Assembly: GCA_030146045.1 (NCBI GenBank)
Contig: JASLDG010000006.1
Location: 1 to 61,466, forward strand
Direction of reading: 5' to 3'
Source of the DNA: Candidatus Saccharimonadales bacterium
GTDB lineage: Bacteria; Patescibacteriota; Saccharimonadia; Saccharimonadales; Saccharimonadaceae
DNA: 61,466 nucleotides
In this document: positions 9,240 to 17,177 of the stretch, one piece after another
Numbering within the stretch: the first letter of the stretch is position 1
Layout: each line of letters starts with the position of its first letter
Made by a program: the position numbers and the translations under genes
The notes under the pieces: model-generated
What the model was told of the DNA's origin: nothing
Databases searched by the model: none
The model's input: only the letters and a program-made list of their open reading frames with translations

Positions 9240-9282
9240 ACCAAAGAAAAGAGAGTAGCCTAGCTACTCTCTTTTCTTTGGT
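9240..9282 (-). terminator. Palindromic terminator of tRNA-Arg(TCG)
   Basis: A 20-bp perfect stem (9240-9259 with 9263-9282) and a 3-base loop, with A-run and T-run arms, so it should work in both directions. The stem starts exactly with the tRNA discriminator base and CCA (9279-9282). Confidence 0.75.
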
Positions 9283-9355
9283 ACACCCGGTACGATTCGA
9301 ACGTACGACCCTTTGTTCCGAAGACAAATGCTCTAATCCGCTGAGCTACGGGTGC
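9279..9355 (-). tRNA. tRNA-Arg (anticodon TCG), CCA encoded
   Basis: Minus-strand cloverleaf: acceptor GCACCCG/CGGGTGT, D-arm GCTC/GAGC, anticodon stem TTTGT/ACAAA with loop CTTCGGA, T-arm GTACG/CGTAC with TTCGAAT, discriminator A and encoded CCA. A TATACT box at 9368-9373 precedes it. It decodes CGN Arg codons. Confidence 0.95.
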
Positions 9356-9440
9356 CTAACTTCCGTAAGTATACCACAGATGTAAAAGTTTTTGTAGCAT
9401 CATGCATACCTATTGCAGTTATGCTATACTATCCCTAATT

Positions 9441-10463
9441 ATGGACATCAAAACATCAGTACCTCTTTCAACACTCACCACCATGCGCCTCGGTGGTCCT
9501 GCACGGTTTTTTGCCGAAGCCCATTCGGCCCAGCAAATGATTGCGCTCTGCAAAAATGCTCGCAAACTGAATCAAAAATTCGTGGTCATCGGCGGTGGCA
9601 GCAATCTGATTGTGCACGACGAAGGGTTTGATGGCCTCGTCATTCGCAATGCCATCCCCGGGTTCGAAGTTATCGAAGAGGATGACAACGCTGTTACCCT
9701 GCAAATCGGCGGCGGTGAACTGTGGGACTCAGTTGTCTCGCGCAGTGTCGGCCGCGGCTTGACTGGTATCGAAGCACTGTCTGGCATTCCTGGTACCGCC
9801 GGTGCAGCCCCAGTGCAGAATATCGGCGCCTACGGTCAGGAAATCGCCGATACACTCGTATCGCTCGATGCCTACGACACTATCGATGACCAGCTCGTAC
9901 GCTTGTCATGGGAAGATTGCGGCTTTGCGTACCGCCATAGCATCTTCCGCGATGATGCCTCGCGACGCTATGCTATCGTCAGCATTAGCCTCAAGCTCTA
10001 CAAACGCGCACCGCTACCGCCATTCTATGCAGCGGTACAAAAACACCTCGACGACAACGCCATCACCGAATTTACTCCTGCCATTATCCGCAGTGCCGTT
10101 CTCGAGATCCGCAGCAACAAGCTCCCCGACCCTGCCGTCTTGCCTAATGCGGGGTCGTTCTTCAAAAACGCCATCGTCGAAAAATGGCGCCGCGACGAGC
10201 TGCTTGAGCAATATAACTACATGACTTCGTACGAAATGGACGAAAACCATTACAAAATCCCCACTGGCTGGATGATTCAAGAGTCTGGTCTCAGCGGTGA
10301 AGTACTCCACGGCATTAAGGTACATGAGGGCAATAACCTGGTGCTTATCAACGAATCTGCTACTAGCTATGCTGACCTTGCGGCCGCACGCGAAGAAATC
10401 CAAAATGCCGTCCGTGATAAATTCCGCATCGAAATCGAGCAAGAACCGATAGAGTTGAGCTAG
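9441..10463 (+). CDS. murB: UDP-N-acetylmuramate dehydrogenase
   Basis: 340 residues from ATG 9441 (MDIKTSVPLS). An upstream in-frame ATG at 9402 is unlikely because it precedes the TATACT -10 box at 9425-9430. FAD-binding fold: VIGGGSNLIV, the GLTGIEALSGIPGTAGAAPVQNIGAYG nucleotide-binding region, YRHSIFRDD, and PNAGSFFKN carrying the catalytic Ser. Reduces enolpyruvyl-UDP-GlcNAc to UDP-MurNAc with NADPH in the cytoplasm, the step after MurA, whose gene lies 3 kb downstream. The E. coli-like (type I) architecture has a full C-terminal domain. Probably leaderless or nearly so. Confidence 0.95.
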   Translation: MDIKTSVPLSTLTTMRLGGPARFFAEAHSAQQMIALCKNARKLNQKFVVIGGGSNLIVHDEGFDGLVIRNAIPGFEVIEEDDNAVTLQIGGGELWDSVVSRSVGRGLTGIEALSGIPGTAGAAPVQNIGAYGQEIADTLVSLDAYDTIDDQLVRLSWEDCGFAYRHSIFRDDASRRYAIVSISLKLYKRAPLPPFYAAVQKHLDDNAITEFTPAIIRSAVLEIRSNKLPDPAVLPNAGSFFKNAIVEKWRRDELLEQYNYMTSYEMDENHYKIPTGWMIQESGLSGEVLHGIKVHEGNNLVLINESATSYADLAAAREEIQNAVRDKFRIEIEQEPIELS

Positions 10464-10489
10464 TCCACCTCCATTCGGTGCATAAAACC

Positions 10490-10519
10490 TTGCAATAACC
10501 ATAACCAGTGTAGTATATT
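10490..10519 (+). promoter_or_regulatory. Promoter of the pilin gene
   Basis: TTGCAA at 10490-10495 and TATATT at 10514-10519, spacing 18. An AGGGGG purine run lies between the predicted transcription start and the ATG at 10556, so this gene has a conventional leader. Confidence 0.5.
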
Positions 10520-10555
10520 CGAAACATAACAATTTAATAGGGGGCATTCATACAC

Positions 10556-11020
10556 ATGAATCTTCAACAAAAAATCAAGAAAGCACAGAGTGAACGCGGT
10601 TTCACCATCGTCGAGCTCTTGATCGTGATCGTCGTCATTGGTATCTTGGCAGCGATTGTGATTGTGGCATTTACCGGCGTGCAAAAACAAGCAAAAATCG
10701 CAGGCTATAAATCTGACGCAAATGGTATCGTAAAGGTTGCAGAAGCCATAAATGCAGACAAGCAGAGTTATCCGGTAGGTGCAGATGCTGCGGCGACAAA
10801 AACACTTTACGAGGCTACGACAAATACAGTTAAGCTTCCGCCAAAGGTTCGTATCACCGCCGTCACTTCAGCACCAACAATCACTGAAGCTAACGGCCCA
10901 ACTGTAGATAGCACCACTGGAGTAAAAACATATACCGTATGGGCATGTACTAACGGTGCAAATGTCTACTTCTGGGATGGATCAGCAGTTGTTATCAATA
11001 AAGCTGGTGACGGCTGCTAA
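10556..11020 (+). CDS. Type IV pilin, candidate major subunit
   Basis: 154 residues. Basic leader, then Gly-FTIVELLIVIVVIGILAAI, the classic class IVa cleavage site with Glu5 and alpha-1 helix. The C-terminal domain has two Cys (WACTNG and the terminal DGC) that could close a D-loop-like region. Monocistronic, with its own promoter and a strong terminator directly after, as expected for an abundant subunit. It is not near the pilBCMNO operon. Being the major pilin is inferred from the helix and gene setting. Confidence 0.85.
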   Translation: MNLQQKIKKAQSERGFTIVELLIVIVVIGILAAIVIVAFTGVQKQAKIAGYKSDANGIVKVAEAINADKQSYPVGADAAATKTLYEATTNTVKLPPKVRITAVTSAPTITEANGPTVDSTTGVKTYTVWACTNGANVYFWDGSAVVINKAGDGC

Positions 11021-11036
11021 ACTAGTTACATCTTTC

Positions 11037-11068
11037 AAAAATACACCCATGAAAGTGGGTGTATTTTT
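11037..11068 (+). terminator. Rho-independent terminator of the pilin gene
   Basis: Perfect 13-bp stem (11037-11049 with 11056-11068), 6-base loop, ending in a T-run, 17 bases after the stop codon. Confidence 0.85.
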
Positions 11069-11122
11069 AAGATAAAGAATAATTTATACAAGTTATTTAC
11101 ATAATTATCTTCAATTAGAAAG

Positions 11123-11147
11123 TGAGCCAGTTTATAGACATGGCTCA
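11123..11147 (-). terminator. Weak hairpin after the small secreted protein gene
   Basis: 7-bp inverted repeat TGAGCCA/TGGCTCA with an 11-base loop, 11 bases beyond the stop on the minus strand and followed by a pyrimidine-rich run. Possible terminator. The rest of 11069-11157 is AT-rich with nothing else recognised. Confidence 0.35.
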
Positions 11148-11157
11148 GGTCTTTAGT

Positions 11158-11526
11158 TCAGCCCAACGAGCAGTAGCGCCGACCGATGTCACACGCGTAA
11201 TCGCGGCTTGCCCATGAGTTGTTCACCGTAGGGCCGTAGTTATCGGTCAGCCAGGCGGACGGAGAGCCGCCACAGCCCACGTTGACTCGGTAGTCATTGG
11301 AGTTGAAGTTATAACTCCAGTTAGCCGTGCCGTAGCCGGTCGATGTACGACTAGCCCAACCCGAATTGCCACTCTGCGTGACGTAGATACCAACGACATC
11401 TCCGCCAGAGCAGATGACCGTTCCGTAGTAGACCGTTGCATGAGCCGGAGCGGCCACTGCAACCGTCGCACCTGTTGCCACAACGACCCCGGTAAGGACG
11501 CTGACAACACGCTGCTTGATCTTCAT
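11158..11526 (-). CDS. Small secreted protein of actinobacterial style, unknown function
   Basis: 122 residues from ATG 11526, chosen because AAGGAGAC sits just upstream; an in-frame ATG at 11601 lies upstream of the promoter. Residues 1-29 form a Sec signal peptide (MKIKQR, then an Ala/Val-rich core, cleavage after AHA). The mature part is about 93 residues, rich in Gly, Ser, Tyr and Trp, with four Cys (VIC, VGC, YAC, RYC) that could make two disulfides. The gene is GC-richer than its AT-rich flanks and the signal peptide looks like those of high-GC Gram-positives, so transfer from a host-type actinobacterium is plausible. No family recognised; it could be an effector, bacteriocin-like or surface protein. 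Confidence 0.75.
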   Translation of the reverse strand: MKIKQRVVSVLTGVVVATGATVAVAAPAHATVYYGTVICSGGDVVGIYVTQSGNSGWASRTSTGYGTANWSYNFNSNDYRVNVGCGGSPSAWLTDNYGPTVNNSWASRDYACDIGRRYCSLG

Positions 11527-11548
11527 ACGTCTCCTTGGTAGAACGAGT

Positions 11549-11601
11549 GTTATTCGAACGAACAACCTTTTGATCGTATCAATTTCCGAAATACAAATCA
11601 A
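11549..11601 (-). promoter_or_regulatory. Promoter and dyad upstream of the small secreted protein
   Basis: Minus strand TTGATT (11596-11601), 17-base spacer, TACGAT (11573-11578). A dyad of two 8-base arms with one mismatch (11549-11556, 11559-11566) lies at the predicted transcription start and could be an operator or a 5' hairpin. Confidence 0.5.
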
Positions 11602-11624
11602 GGATAATAATGAGGTTTCTTATC

Positions 11625-12902
<1,278 letters not shown>

Positions 12903-12945
12903 AGTCCCTGCCTCCTGTTTGTATTTATTGTATCACCAAATGGCG

Positions 12946-13087
12946 CGCAGGGTACAAGCCGGATAAATACCGTTCATCAAAGATAGCGTTACACGCCTGT
13001 TATTTTTGCTTCTGGCGAAAAATAACAGGGTTGCACTTCGCTTGTACTATCTTTTCAGAAGGTATTCTATCCGGCTTGTACCCTGCG
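12946..13087. repeat. 142-base nested palindrome between glyA and murA
   Basis: The outer arms are a perfect 20-bp inverted repeat (12946-12965 with 13068-13087). Pairing continues as 6 bp (12966-12971 with 13061-13066, one-base bulge) and 8 bp (12979-12986 with 13047-13054). The inner hairpin is 12 bp (12996-13007 with 13018-13029) with a 10-base loop. It lies exactly between the glyA -10 box and the murA -35 box. It could be a miniature mobile element, a structured RNA or a DNA cruciform; no ORF seen. Confidence 0.8.
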
Positions 13088-13092
13088 TAATC

Positions 13093-13119
13093 TTGACAAT
13101 ATATCATAAATGATATAAA
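13093..13119 (+). promoter_or_regulatory. murA promoter overlapped by an operator-like dyad
   Basis: TTGACA at 13093-13098 and TATAAA at 13114-13119 (spacing 15, short). Between and over them lies a dyad with two perfect 8-base arms (13100-13107, 13110-13117) and an AA centre. The ATG follows only 8 bases after the -10 box, so the transcript is probably leaderless. A dimeric XRE protein bound here would block RNA polymerase. Confidence 0.65.
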
Positions 13120-13127
13120 ATGGAGAT

Positions 13128-14657
13128 ATGGACTCAGATGACTACAAAGTGAAAATCGGCAACCTTATTCAGGAGAGCCGACTCCATCGTGGCTTTACTC
13201 AGGCACAACTTGCCGAAGCACTCGGCACCAGCCAAAGTGCTATCAACCGTATCGAAAAAGGCGGCCAAAACATTAGCCTCGAAATGATCGCACGCATCAG
13301 TGACGTACTTTCGCACGACATCATGACACTCAATCATAGTGGTAAGATTAACTTCCGCGTCAATGGCGGCAAAAAGCTCTCGGGTAACATTACCGTCAAA
13401 ACCAGCAAAAACGCGGCTGTTGCCCTACTGTGCGCGAGCCTCCTCAACAAAGGCAAAACCACCCTCCGCCGCGTGGCCCGCATCGAAGAAGTTAACCGCA
13501 TCATCGAAGTGCTCACCAGCATCGGCGTCAAAGTGCGCTGGTTGAACGAAAACAACGACCTCGAAATTATCCCGCCAGCACGCTTGCAGCTGGAAAACAT
13601 GGATATCGAAGCCGCTAAGCGAACTCGCACGGTTATTATGTTCCTGGGACCGCTGTTGCATCAGTATGAGGACTTCAAACTGCCTTTTGCCGGTGGCTGC
13701 AACTTGGGCAAGCGTACCGTTGAGCCGCACATGACTGGCCTGCGACCGTTTGGCCTTGATGTTGAGGCAACTACCGAGTACTACCATGCCATGGTACATC
13801 CACGTGCCGTCGAGCAGTCGATTCTACTAACCGAGCGTGGCGATACTGTCACAGAAAATGTCATCATGGCAGCGGCACTGTATAACGGCGTAACCGTTAT
13901 CCGTAACGCCAGCCCGAACTATATGGTACAAGACCTCTGTTTCTTTTTGCAGAAACTGGGCGTCAAAATTGACGGTATTGGTACAACTATTCTTAAAATC
14001 CATGGCGTGCCAGCAATCGACAAAGACGTTGAGTATTACCCAAGTGAAGACCCAATCGAAGCCATGAGCTTCATCGCCGCGGGCGTCGTCACTGATTCGG
14101 AGATCACTATCGAACGTGTCCCTATCGAATTTGTCGAGATTGAACTCGCAACGCTAAAGGAAATGGGGCTCCAGTTCGAACTGAGTGAGGAATACCCCGC
14201 GCGCAATAATCATACGCGCCTGGTTGATATCGCCCTCAAGCATTCCCGCATGACCGCAGCCAAAGACAAGCTCCATGCGTTGCCATTCCCTGGCATTAAC
14301 ATGGATAACCTGCCATTTATGGGCCTGATCGCGACTGCCGCTCGTGGTCGTACGCTCGTACACGACTGGTCATACGAAAACCGTGCGATTTACTTTACCG
14401 AACTCAGTAAATTGAATGCGCAAATCGAACTCCTTGATCCGCACCGTGTCTACATCACCGGTCCAACCAAGTGGAAAGTTGCCGACATTGTTGCACCACC
14501 TGCACTGCGTCCATCCGTAGTCGTACTACTTGCGATGCTGGCTGCGCCCGGTCATTCGATTCTCCGCGATGTTTATTCGATCAACCGTGGCTACGAAGAT
14601 TTTGCCAATCGCCTGAACTCACTCGGTGCCGATATCGAGACAATTCGAGAAATTTAA
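13128..14657 (+). CDS. murA: XRE-type HTH fused to UDP-GlcNAc enolpyruvyl transferase (MurA)
   Basis: 509 residues, about 90 more than usual MurA. Residues 8-66 are an XRE/Cro-type helix-turn-helix (FTQAQLAEALGTSQSAINRIEKG). Residues about 74-509 are a complete MurA: K94-N95 in TSKNAAVALL, Cys191 in FAGGCNLGKR (the phosphoenolpyruvate-binding, fosfomycin-target Cys), Asp in SEDPIEAMSF, and Arg residues in ALRPSVVVLL and INRGYEDFANRL. It makes enolpyruvyl-UDP-GlcNAc, the first committed step of peptidoglycan synthesis. The single uninterrupted frame and leaderless start at MDSDDY make the fusion real in this sequence. The fused HTH and the dyad on its promoter suggest autoregulation, perhaps sensing substrate; that is inference. 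Confidence 0.93.
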   Translation: MDSDDYKVKIGNLIQESRLHRGFTQAQLAEALGTSQSAINRIEKGGQNISLEMIARISDVLSHDIMTLNHSGKINFRVNGGKKLSGNITVKTSKNAAVALLCASLLNKGKTTLRRVARIEEVNRIIEVLTSIGVKVRWLNENNDLEIIPPARLQLENMDIEAAKRTRTVIMFLGPLLHQYEDFKLPFAGGCNLGKRTVEPHMTGLRPFGLDVEATTEYYHAMVHPRAVEQSILLTERGDTVTENVIMAAALYNGVTVIRNASPNYMVQDLCFFLQKLGVKIDGIGTTILKIHGVPAIDKDVEYYPSEDPIEAMSFIAAGVVTDSEITIERVPIEFVEIELATLKEMGLQFELSEEYPARNNHTRLVDIALKHSRMTAAKDKLHALPFPGINMDNLPFMGLIATAARGRTLVHDWSYENRAIYFTELSKLNAQIELLDPHRVYITGPTKWKVADIVAPPALRPSVVVLLAMLAAPGHSILRDVYSINRGYEDFANRLNSLGADIETIREI

Positions 14658-14749
14658 CCAATTACAGCTTGTTTCAAGCCAGCCTCGCTACAGTAGGATA
14701 CGGTGAGCGCGCCGCCATCCAACACTACTACCTACAAAGGAGGTGCTAT

Positions 14750-15247
14750 TTGAAAAAGCAACTACTCGCTGCAGCCGCAGTGACTACTATTGGTGTGGCT
14801 GGCATTGCAACCGCCGGTGTGTCACACGCAGTGACATCCAGTACAAATACGAACACTAACCCTGTAACAAGTTTGGCCGAAGCGATCGCTAAGAAGTTCA
14901 ATCTCAAAACAGCCGATGTCGAAACAGTTATTAAAGACCAGCACGCTGCCATGGAGCAAGAGCGTGACGCAAAGGTAAAAGCAGAAATCGCACAGTTGGT
15001 GGAAGATGGCAAGCTGACGCAAGCACAAGCTGACGCTATCAATGCCAAGCGTGCCGATCTGCAAAAAGAGCGCGAGGCCACTAAGCCATCAAGCACCGAA
15101 AGCCAGACGGATCGCAAAGCTGCTATGGAGAAACGCAAATCAGACCTTGACGCTTGGGCGAAGCAAAATAACATTCCAAACGAATACATGCACTACGTAA
15201 TGGGTGGACATGGTGGCCACGGCACGCGTGAAGGCGACCGCCAGTAG
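14750..15247 (+). CDS. Secreted DUF2680-like helical protein
   Basis: 165 residues starting at TTG 14750, chosen because a near-perfect Shine-Dalgarno (AAAGGAGGTG, 14735-14744) sits just before it and a signal peptide follows at once (KKQLLAAAAVTTIGVAGIATAG, cleavage near VSHA). Earlier in-frame ATGs lie inside the murA gene. The mature part has helical pairs (LAEAIAKKFNLKTADVETVI; VEDGKLTQAQADAINAKRADL) like DUF2680/YckD proteins, then a charged helix and a His/Gly tail (GGHGGHG) that might bind metal. Role unknown, probably cell-wall associated. Confidence 0.78.
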   Translation: MKKQLLAAAAVTTIGVAGIATAGVSHAVTSSTNTNTNPVTSLAEAIAKKFNLKTADVETVIKDQHAAMEQERDAKVKAEIAQLVEDGKLTQAQADAINAKRADLQKEREATKPSSTESQTDRKAAMEKRKSDLDAWAKQNNIPNEYMHYVMGGHGGHGTREGDRQ

Positions 15248-15260
15248 CAAGTCAGGTTCA

Positions 15261-15304
15261 ACCAAGAAAAACAGAGATTCCTAGGAATCTCTGTTTTTCT
15301 TGGT
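15261..15304. terminator. 44-base perfect palindrome next to a tRNA-Gly fragment
   Basis: Two 22-base arms meet at CCTAGG without a loop. A-run and T-run arms make it a bidirectional terminator. It serves the DUF2680-like gene on the plus strand, and on the minus strand begins at the discriminator base of the tRNA fragment at 15301-15319, as the terminators of the intact tRNAs do. Confidence 0.75.
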
Positions 15305-15319
15305 GCGGGCGGCGAGAAT
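15301..15319 (-). pseudogene. 3' fragment of tRNA-Gly
   Basis: Nineteen bases identical to 15487-15505, the last 19 bases of the intact tRNA-Gly (end of the T-arm, acceptor, discriminator and CCA). The sequence then diverges into inverted repeats; a second tRNA-like piece, TCGAACTCGCATC, appears at 15385-15397. This looks like a tRNA gene split or decayed by an event that left about 65 foreign bases. Confidence 0.7.
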
Positions 15320-15339
15320 ATGATATATATCATCGTCAC

Positions 15340-15372
15340 GCCGAAGAAAGTTAAGAGGTAACTTTCTTCGGC
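15340..15372. repeat. Hairpin in the tRNA-fragment strip
   Basis: Perfect 13-bp inverted repeat (15340-15352 with 15360-15372) and 7-base loop, between the two pieces of tRNA-Gly-like sequence. A short AT palindrome (ATGATATATATCAT) lies at 15319-15332. Confidence 0.7.
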
Positions 15373-15384
15373 AGCTCCTCGCTA

Positions 15385-15430
15385 TCGAACTCGCATCAAT
15401 TTGCTTCGCAAATATGCGATGCGAGTTCGA
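15385..15430. repeat. Inverted repeat of the tRNA-Gly T-arm sequence
   Basis: TCGAACTCGCATC at 15385-15397 and its exact complement at 15418-15430, with a smaller hairpin (TTTGC/GCAAA) inside. The left arm equals the T-arm/variable region of tRNA-Gly at about 15504-15516, so a tRNA piece has been duplicated in inverted orientation. Confidence 0.65.
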
Positions 15431-15447
15431 CCCAGACAGACCCTTCT

Positions 15448-15490
15448 ACCACAGAAAATACCCTACACGAGGTAGGGTATTTTCTGTGGT
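15448..15490 (-). terminator. Palindromic terminator of tRNA-Gly
   Basis: 19-bp perfect stem (15448-15466 with 15472-15490) and 5-base loop. The stem starts at the tRNA discriminator base and includes the CCA. Confidence 0.75.
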
Positions 15491-15561
15491 GCGGGCGGCG
15501 AGAATCGAACTCGCATCGCTTGCTTGGAAGGCAGGCATATTAGCCATTATACGACGCCCGC
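15487..15561 (-). tRNA. tRNA-Gly (anticodon TCC), CCA encoded
   Basis: Minus-strand cloverleaf: acceptor GCGGGCG/CGCCCGC, anticodon loop CTTCCAA, T-arm CGAG/CTCG with TTCGATT, discriminator A, CCA. The anticodon stem CCTGC/GCAAG has one C-A mismatch. The gene looks functional, with a GATATG -10-like box about 9 bases upstream. Confidence 0.93.
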
Positions 15562-15571
15562 GTATTGCGCA

Positions 15572-15593
15572 TATCAGATGGTACGATCTGATA
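15572..15593. promoter_or_regulatory. Dyad in the divergent tRNA-Gly / 15653 promoter region
   Basis: Perfect 8-base arms TATCAGAT/ATCTGATA around a 6-base centre. It overlaps the likely promoter of tRNA-Gly and lies upstream of the 131-residue gene. Could be an operator; no regulator identified. Confidence 0.4.
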
Positions 15594-15652
15594 CAGCTTT
15601 TCTAGTATAACAAAAAATGTGCTAGAATAAAAAGCATAAGAAGGAATAGACC

Positions 15653-16048
15653 ATGACATCGCTTGATCAGTTTCTCAACTCAGACTTAAATGCCGACGAC
15701 GTCACCCACTCCAGTGGTTACGTCGGTGCGGGCGGTGTTGGCGGTGGAGCCGGCGGATTATCCATGGAGCAACGGCGCAAACTCCTTAACCAACCCCGAG
15801 TCGTTGGCTCGTACACCGAATCGCAACTCGGTCGGCGCTTTCAGGGCGCCAAGGCTCGTACTGCCGACCAAAAGCAAAGTCGCGTCTATGACCCTAACAC
15901 TGATTCGTTTTCTGATAACGCACGCTATGGTAATCGCCAAAAAGGTGGCATCGGCGCCGATAAGGTCGATGCTTCTATCGCCAAGCGTCAACATTTCGTC
16001 GAGCCATCATCTCGTCCAAAGCCACAAGGCTACAACCCCTACGGCTAG
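15653..16048 (+). CDS. Unknown small disordered protein
   Basis: 131 residues, not recognised. No signal peptide or membrane segment. Acidic N-terminus (residues 1-22), a Gly-rich linker (GAGGVGGGAGG), then a basic, polar, aromatic-poor segment and a Pro/Gly/Tyr tail (KPQGYNPYG). Low complexity suggests mostly disordered structure. A TAGAAT box at 15623-15628 and an AGAAGGA ribosome-binding site at 15639-15645 support the start. Monocistronic, followed by tRNA-His. Confidence 0.7.
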   Translation: MTSLDQFLNSDLNADDVTHSSGYVGAGGVGGGAGGLSMEQRRKLLNQPRVVGSYTESQLGRRFQGAKARTADQKQSRVYDPNTDSFSDNARYGNRQKGGIGADKVDASIAKRQHFVEPSSRPKPQGYNPYG

Positions 16049-16065
16049 ATTCTCCGCCGCTGATA

Positions 16066-16074
16066 TGCTATACT
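16066..16074 (+). promoter_or_regulatory. Extended -10 promoter of tRNA-His
   Basis: TGC-TATACT; the tRNA starts 35 bases further, so a 5' leader of about 28 bases would be removed by RNase P. Confidence 0.55.
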
Positions 16075-16109
16075 AATGCAGTATTTGGCGAGAAATTGCC
16101 TGCATACAT

Positions 16110-16187
16110 GGCGAATGTAGCTCACTTGGTTAGAGCGTCGGGTTGTGGTTCCGAAGGTAGAGGGTTCGATCCCCTTCATTCGCCCCA
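16110..16187 (+). tRNA. tRNA-His (anticodon GTG), CCA encoded
   Basis: Extra G-1 pairs with C73 as is diagnostic for tRNA-His; acceptor GCGAATG/CATTCGC, anticodon loop TTGTGGT, T-arm GAGGG/CCCCT with TTCGATC. The CCA is encoded. Confidence 0.95.
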
Positions 16188-16188
16188 G

Positions 16189-16222
16189 AGAAAAAGACTG
16201 ACCATATGGTCAGTCTTTTTCT
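16189..16222. terminator. Bidirectional terminator between tRNA-His and the ATP-grasp gene
   Basis: Perfect 34-base palindrome with A-run and T-run arms. The stop codon of the convergent ATP-grasp gene (16210-16212) lies inside it, so it serves both transcripts. Confidence 0.8.
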
Positions 16223-17004
16223 TTATCAAGCATCGCCGTAATCAGTTTTTCGTACACTTCATATGCCTGTTGCTCGTGCTCGGCCGACACGCGCAGGTAA
16301 TTTTCGAGCATACAACCTGCATTCACCTCCATCACCAAAATCGCCCCATCTACTGTCGTGACAATATCAACCGTGCCACTACGAAGATGGAGCGCATCAA
16401 GCGCAGAGCATGCAAGGTCTATTTCTTTTGCATGAGGCTGATATGACACTGGTGTCGCCCCAAGGCCCAGGTTAAACATTTTTAAATTATCGATTGTTAC
16501 CGGTAGCTTTTTATACACCAATAGCAATTCCCCGTCGCATATGCAGTAGCGTACTTCGTGGTCGATATCGAGGAATGGCGACACGGCCCACGCAAGCTCG
16601 TCTGTACTTTTAAGCCACGCTTCGGCAGCCATACTGTCCGCAAATCGGCGCACGCCATACCCACCGCTGGTGCCCTGAGCCGGTTTTACCACTACTGGAC
16701 CCGTAATCGCCTCGCCGTACTGTTGTATCGTGCCGTCACCGCCCTTTCGCAAGAGCGTATGGGGTACATGGGGTATGTTTTTCGCCGCAAGTACCTCGCT
16801 TGTTGCCACTTTATCATGTGCGATAGCTACCGCTCCGGCATTATTCATGCCAAATATATAGCCGCAAATCTCAGCACGCTTCCCCCTGTACTCGAGCAGT
16901 TGTACCCATCCACCCGATAGCGCCCGGTAGGCAATTCCGCGTTGCTCGCAGATCGTCGCGATCATGCGCTCCATCTTGCGATCATAGATATATTGACCTT
17001 TCAT
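16210..17004 (-). CDS. ATP-grasp family ligase (RimK-like)
   Basis: 264 residues. ATP-grasp features: VVVKPAQGTSGGYGVRRF (nucleotide-binding loop), an EVRYCICDGELLLVYKK strand pair, and SGTVDIVTTVDGAILVMEVNAG with the metal-binding Glu-x-Asn at the end. It probably joins a carboxylate to an amine via an acyl-phosphate; substrate unknown. TATACT at 17012-17017 is 7 bases before the ATG, so the mRNA is probably leaderless. Its 3' end runs into the tRNA-His terminator. It is shorter than D-Ala-D-Ala ligases and nearer the RimK/glutathione-synthetase type. Confidence 0.82.
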   Translation of the reverse strand: MKGQYIYDRKMERMIATICEQRGIAYRALSGGWVQLLEYRGKRAEICGYIFGMNNAGAVAIAHDKVATSEVLAAKNIPHVPHTLLRKGGDGTIQQYGEAITGPVVVKPAQGTSGGYGVRRFADSMAAEAWLKSTDELAWAVSPFLDIDHEVRYCICDGELLLVYKKLPVTIDNLKMFNLGLGATPVSYQPHAKEIDLACSALDALHLRSGTVDIVTTVDGAILVMEVNAGCMLENYLRVSAEHEQQAYEVYEKLITAMLDKEKD

Positions 17005-17051
17005 CTTTTACAGTATATCGCACCCCTTAAAATTTGGTATACTGGTTGCAT

Positions 17052-17128
17052 GCCCCGATAGCTCAGCTGGATAGAGCAGAGGACTTCTAAGCCTAAGGTC
17101 GCTGGTTCGAACCCAGCTCGGGGTACCA
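17052..17128 (+). tRNA. tRNA-Arg (anticodon TCT), CCA encoded
   Basis: Acceptor GCCCCGA/TCGGGGT, D-arm GCTC/GAGC, anticodon loop CTTCTAA, T-arm GCTGG/CCAGC with TTCGAAC, discriminator A and CCA. The anticodon stem GAGGA/GCCTA pairs weakly (mismatches at both ends). TATACT at 17038-17043. No palindromic terminator follows, unlike the other tRNAs here. Confidence 0.93.
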
Positions 17129-17177
17129 TACTGCTTATGTTAATAGTCATCTGGTATTCTGCTAGACTAGTAGTACG

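Noticed and set aside
9152..9385. ORF with a VRFERTTLCSE-like motif
   Set aside because: Typical false protein translated from the tRNA-Arg region.
11158..11526. Lactococcin 972-type bacteriocin
   Set aside because: Size and signal peptide are similar, but the Cys content and C-terminus do not match what I know of that family, so I left the function open.
15414..15605. ORF with an ARIELASLAWKAG-like motif
   Set aside because: False protein translated across the antisense of tRNA-Gly.
16096..16446. ORF with a VRASGCGSEGRGFDP-like motif
   Set aside because: False protein reading through tRNA-His and its terminator.
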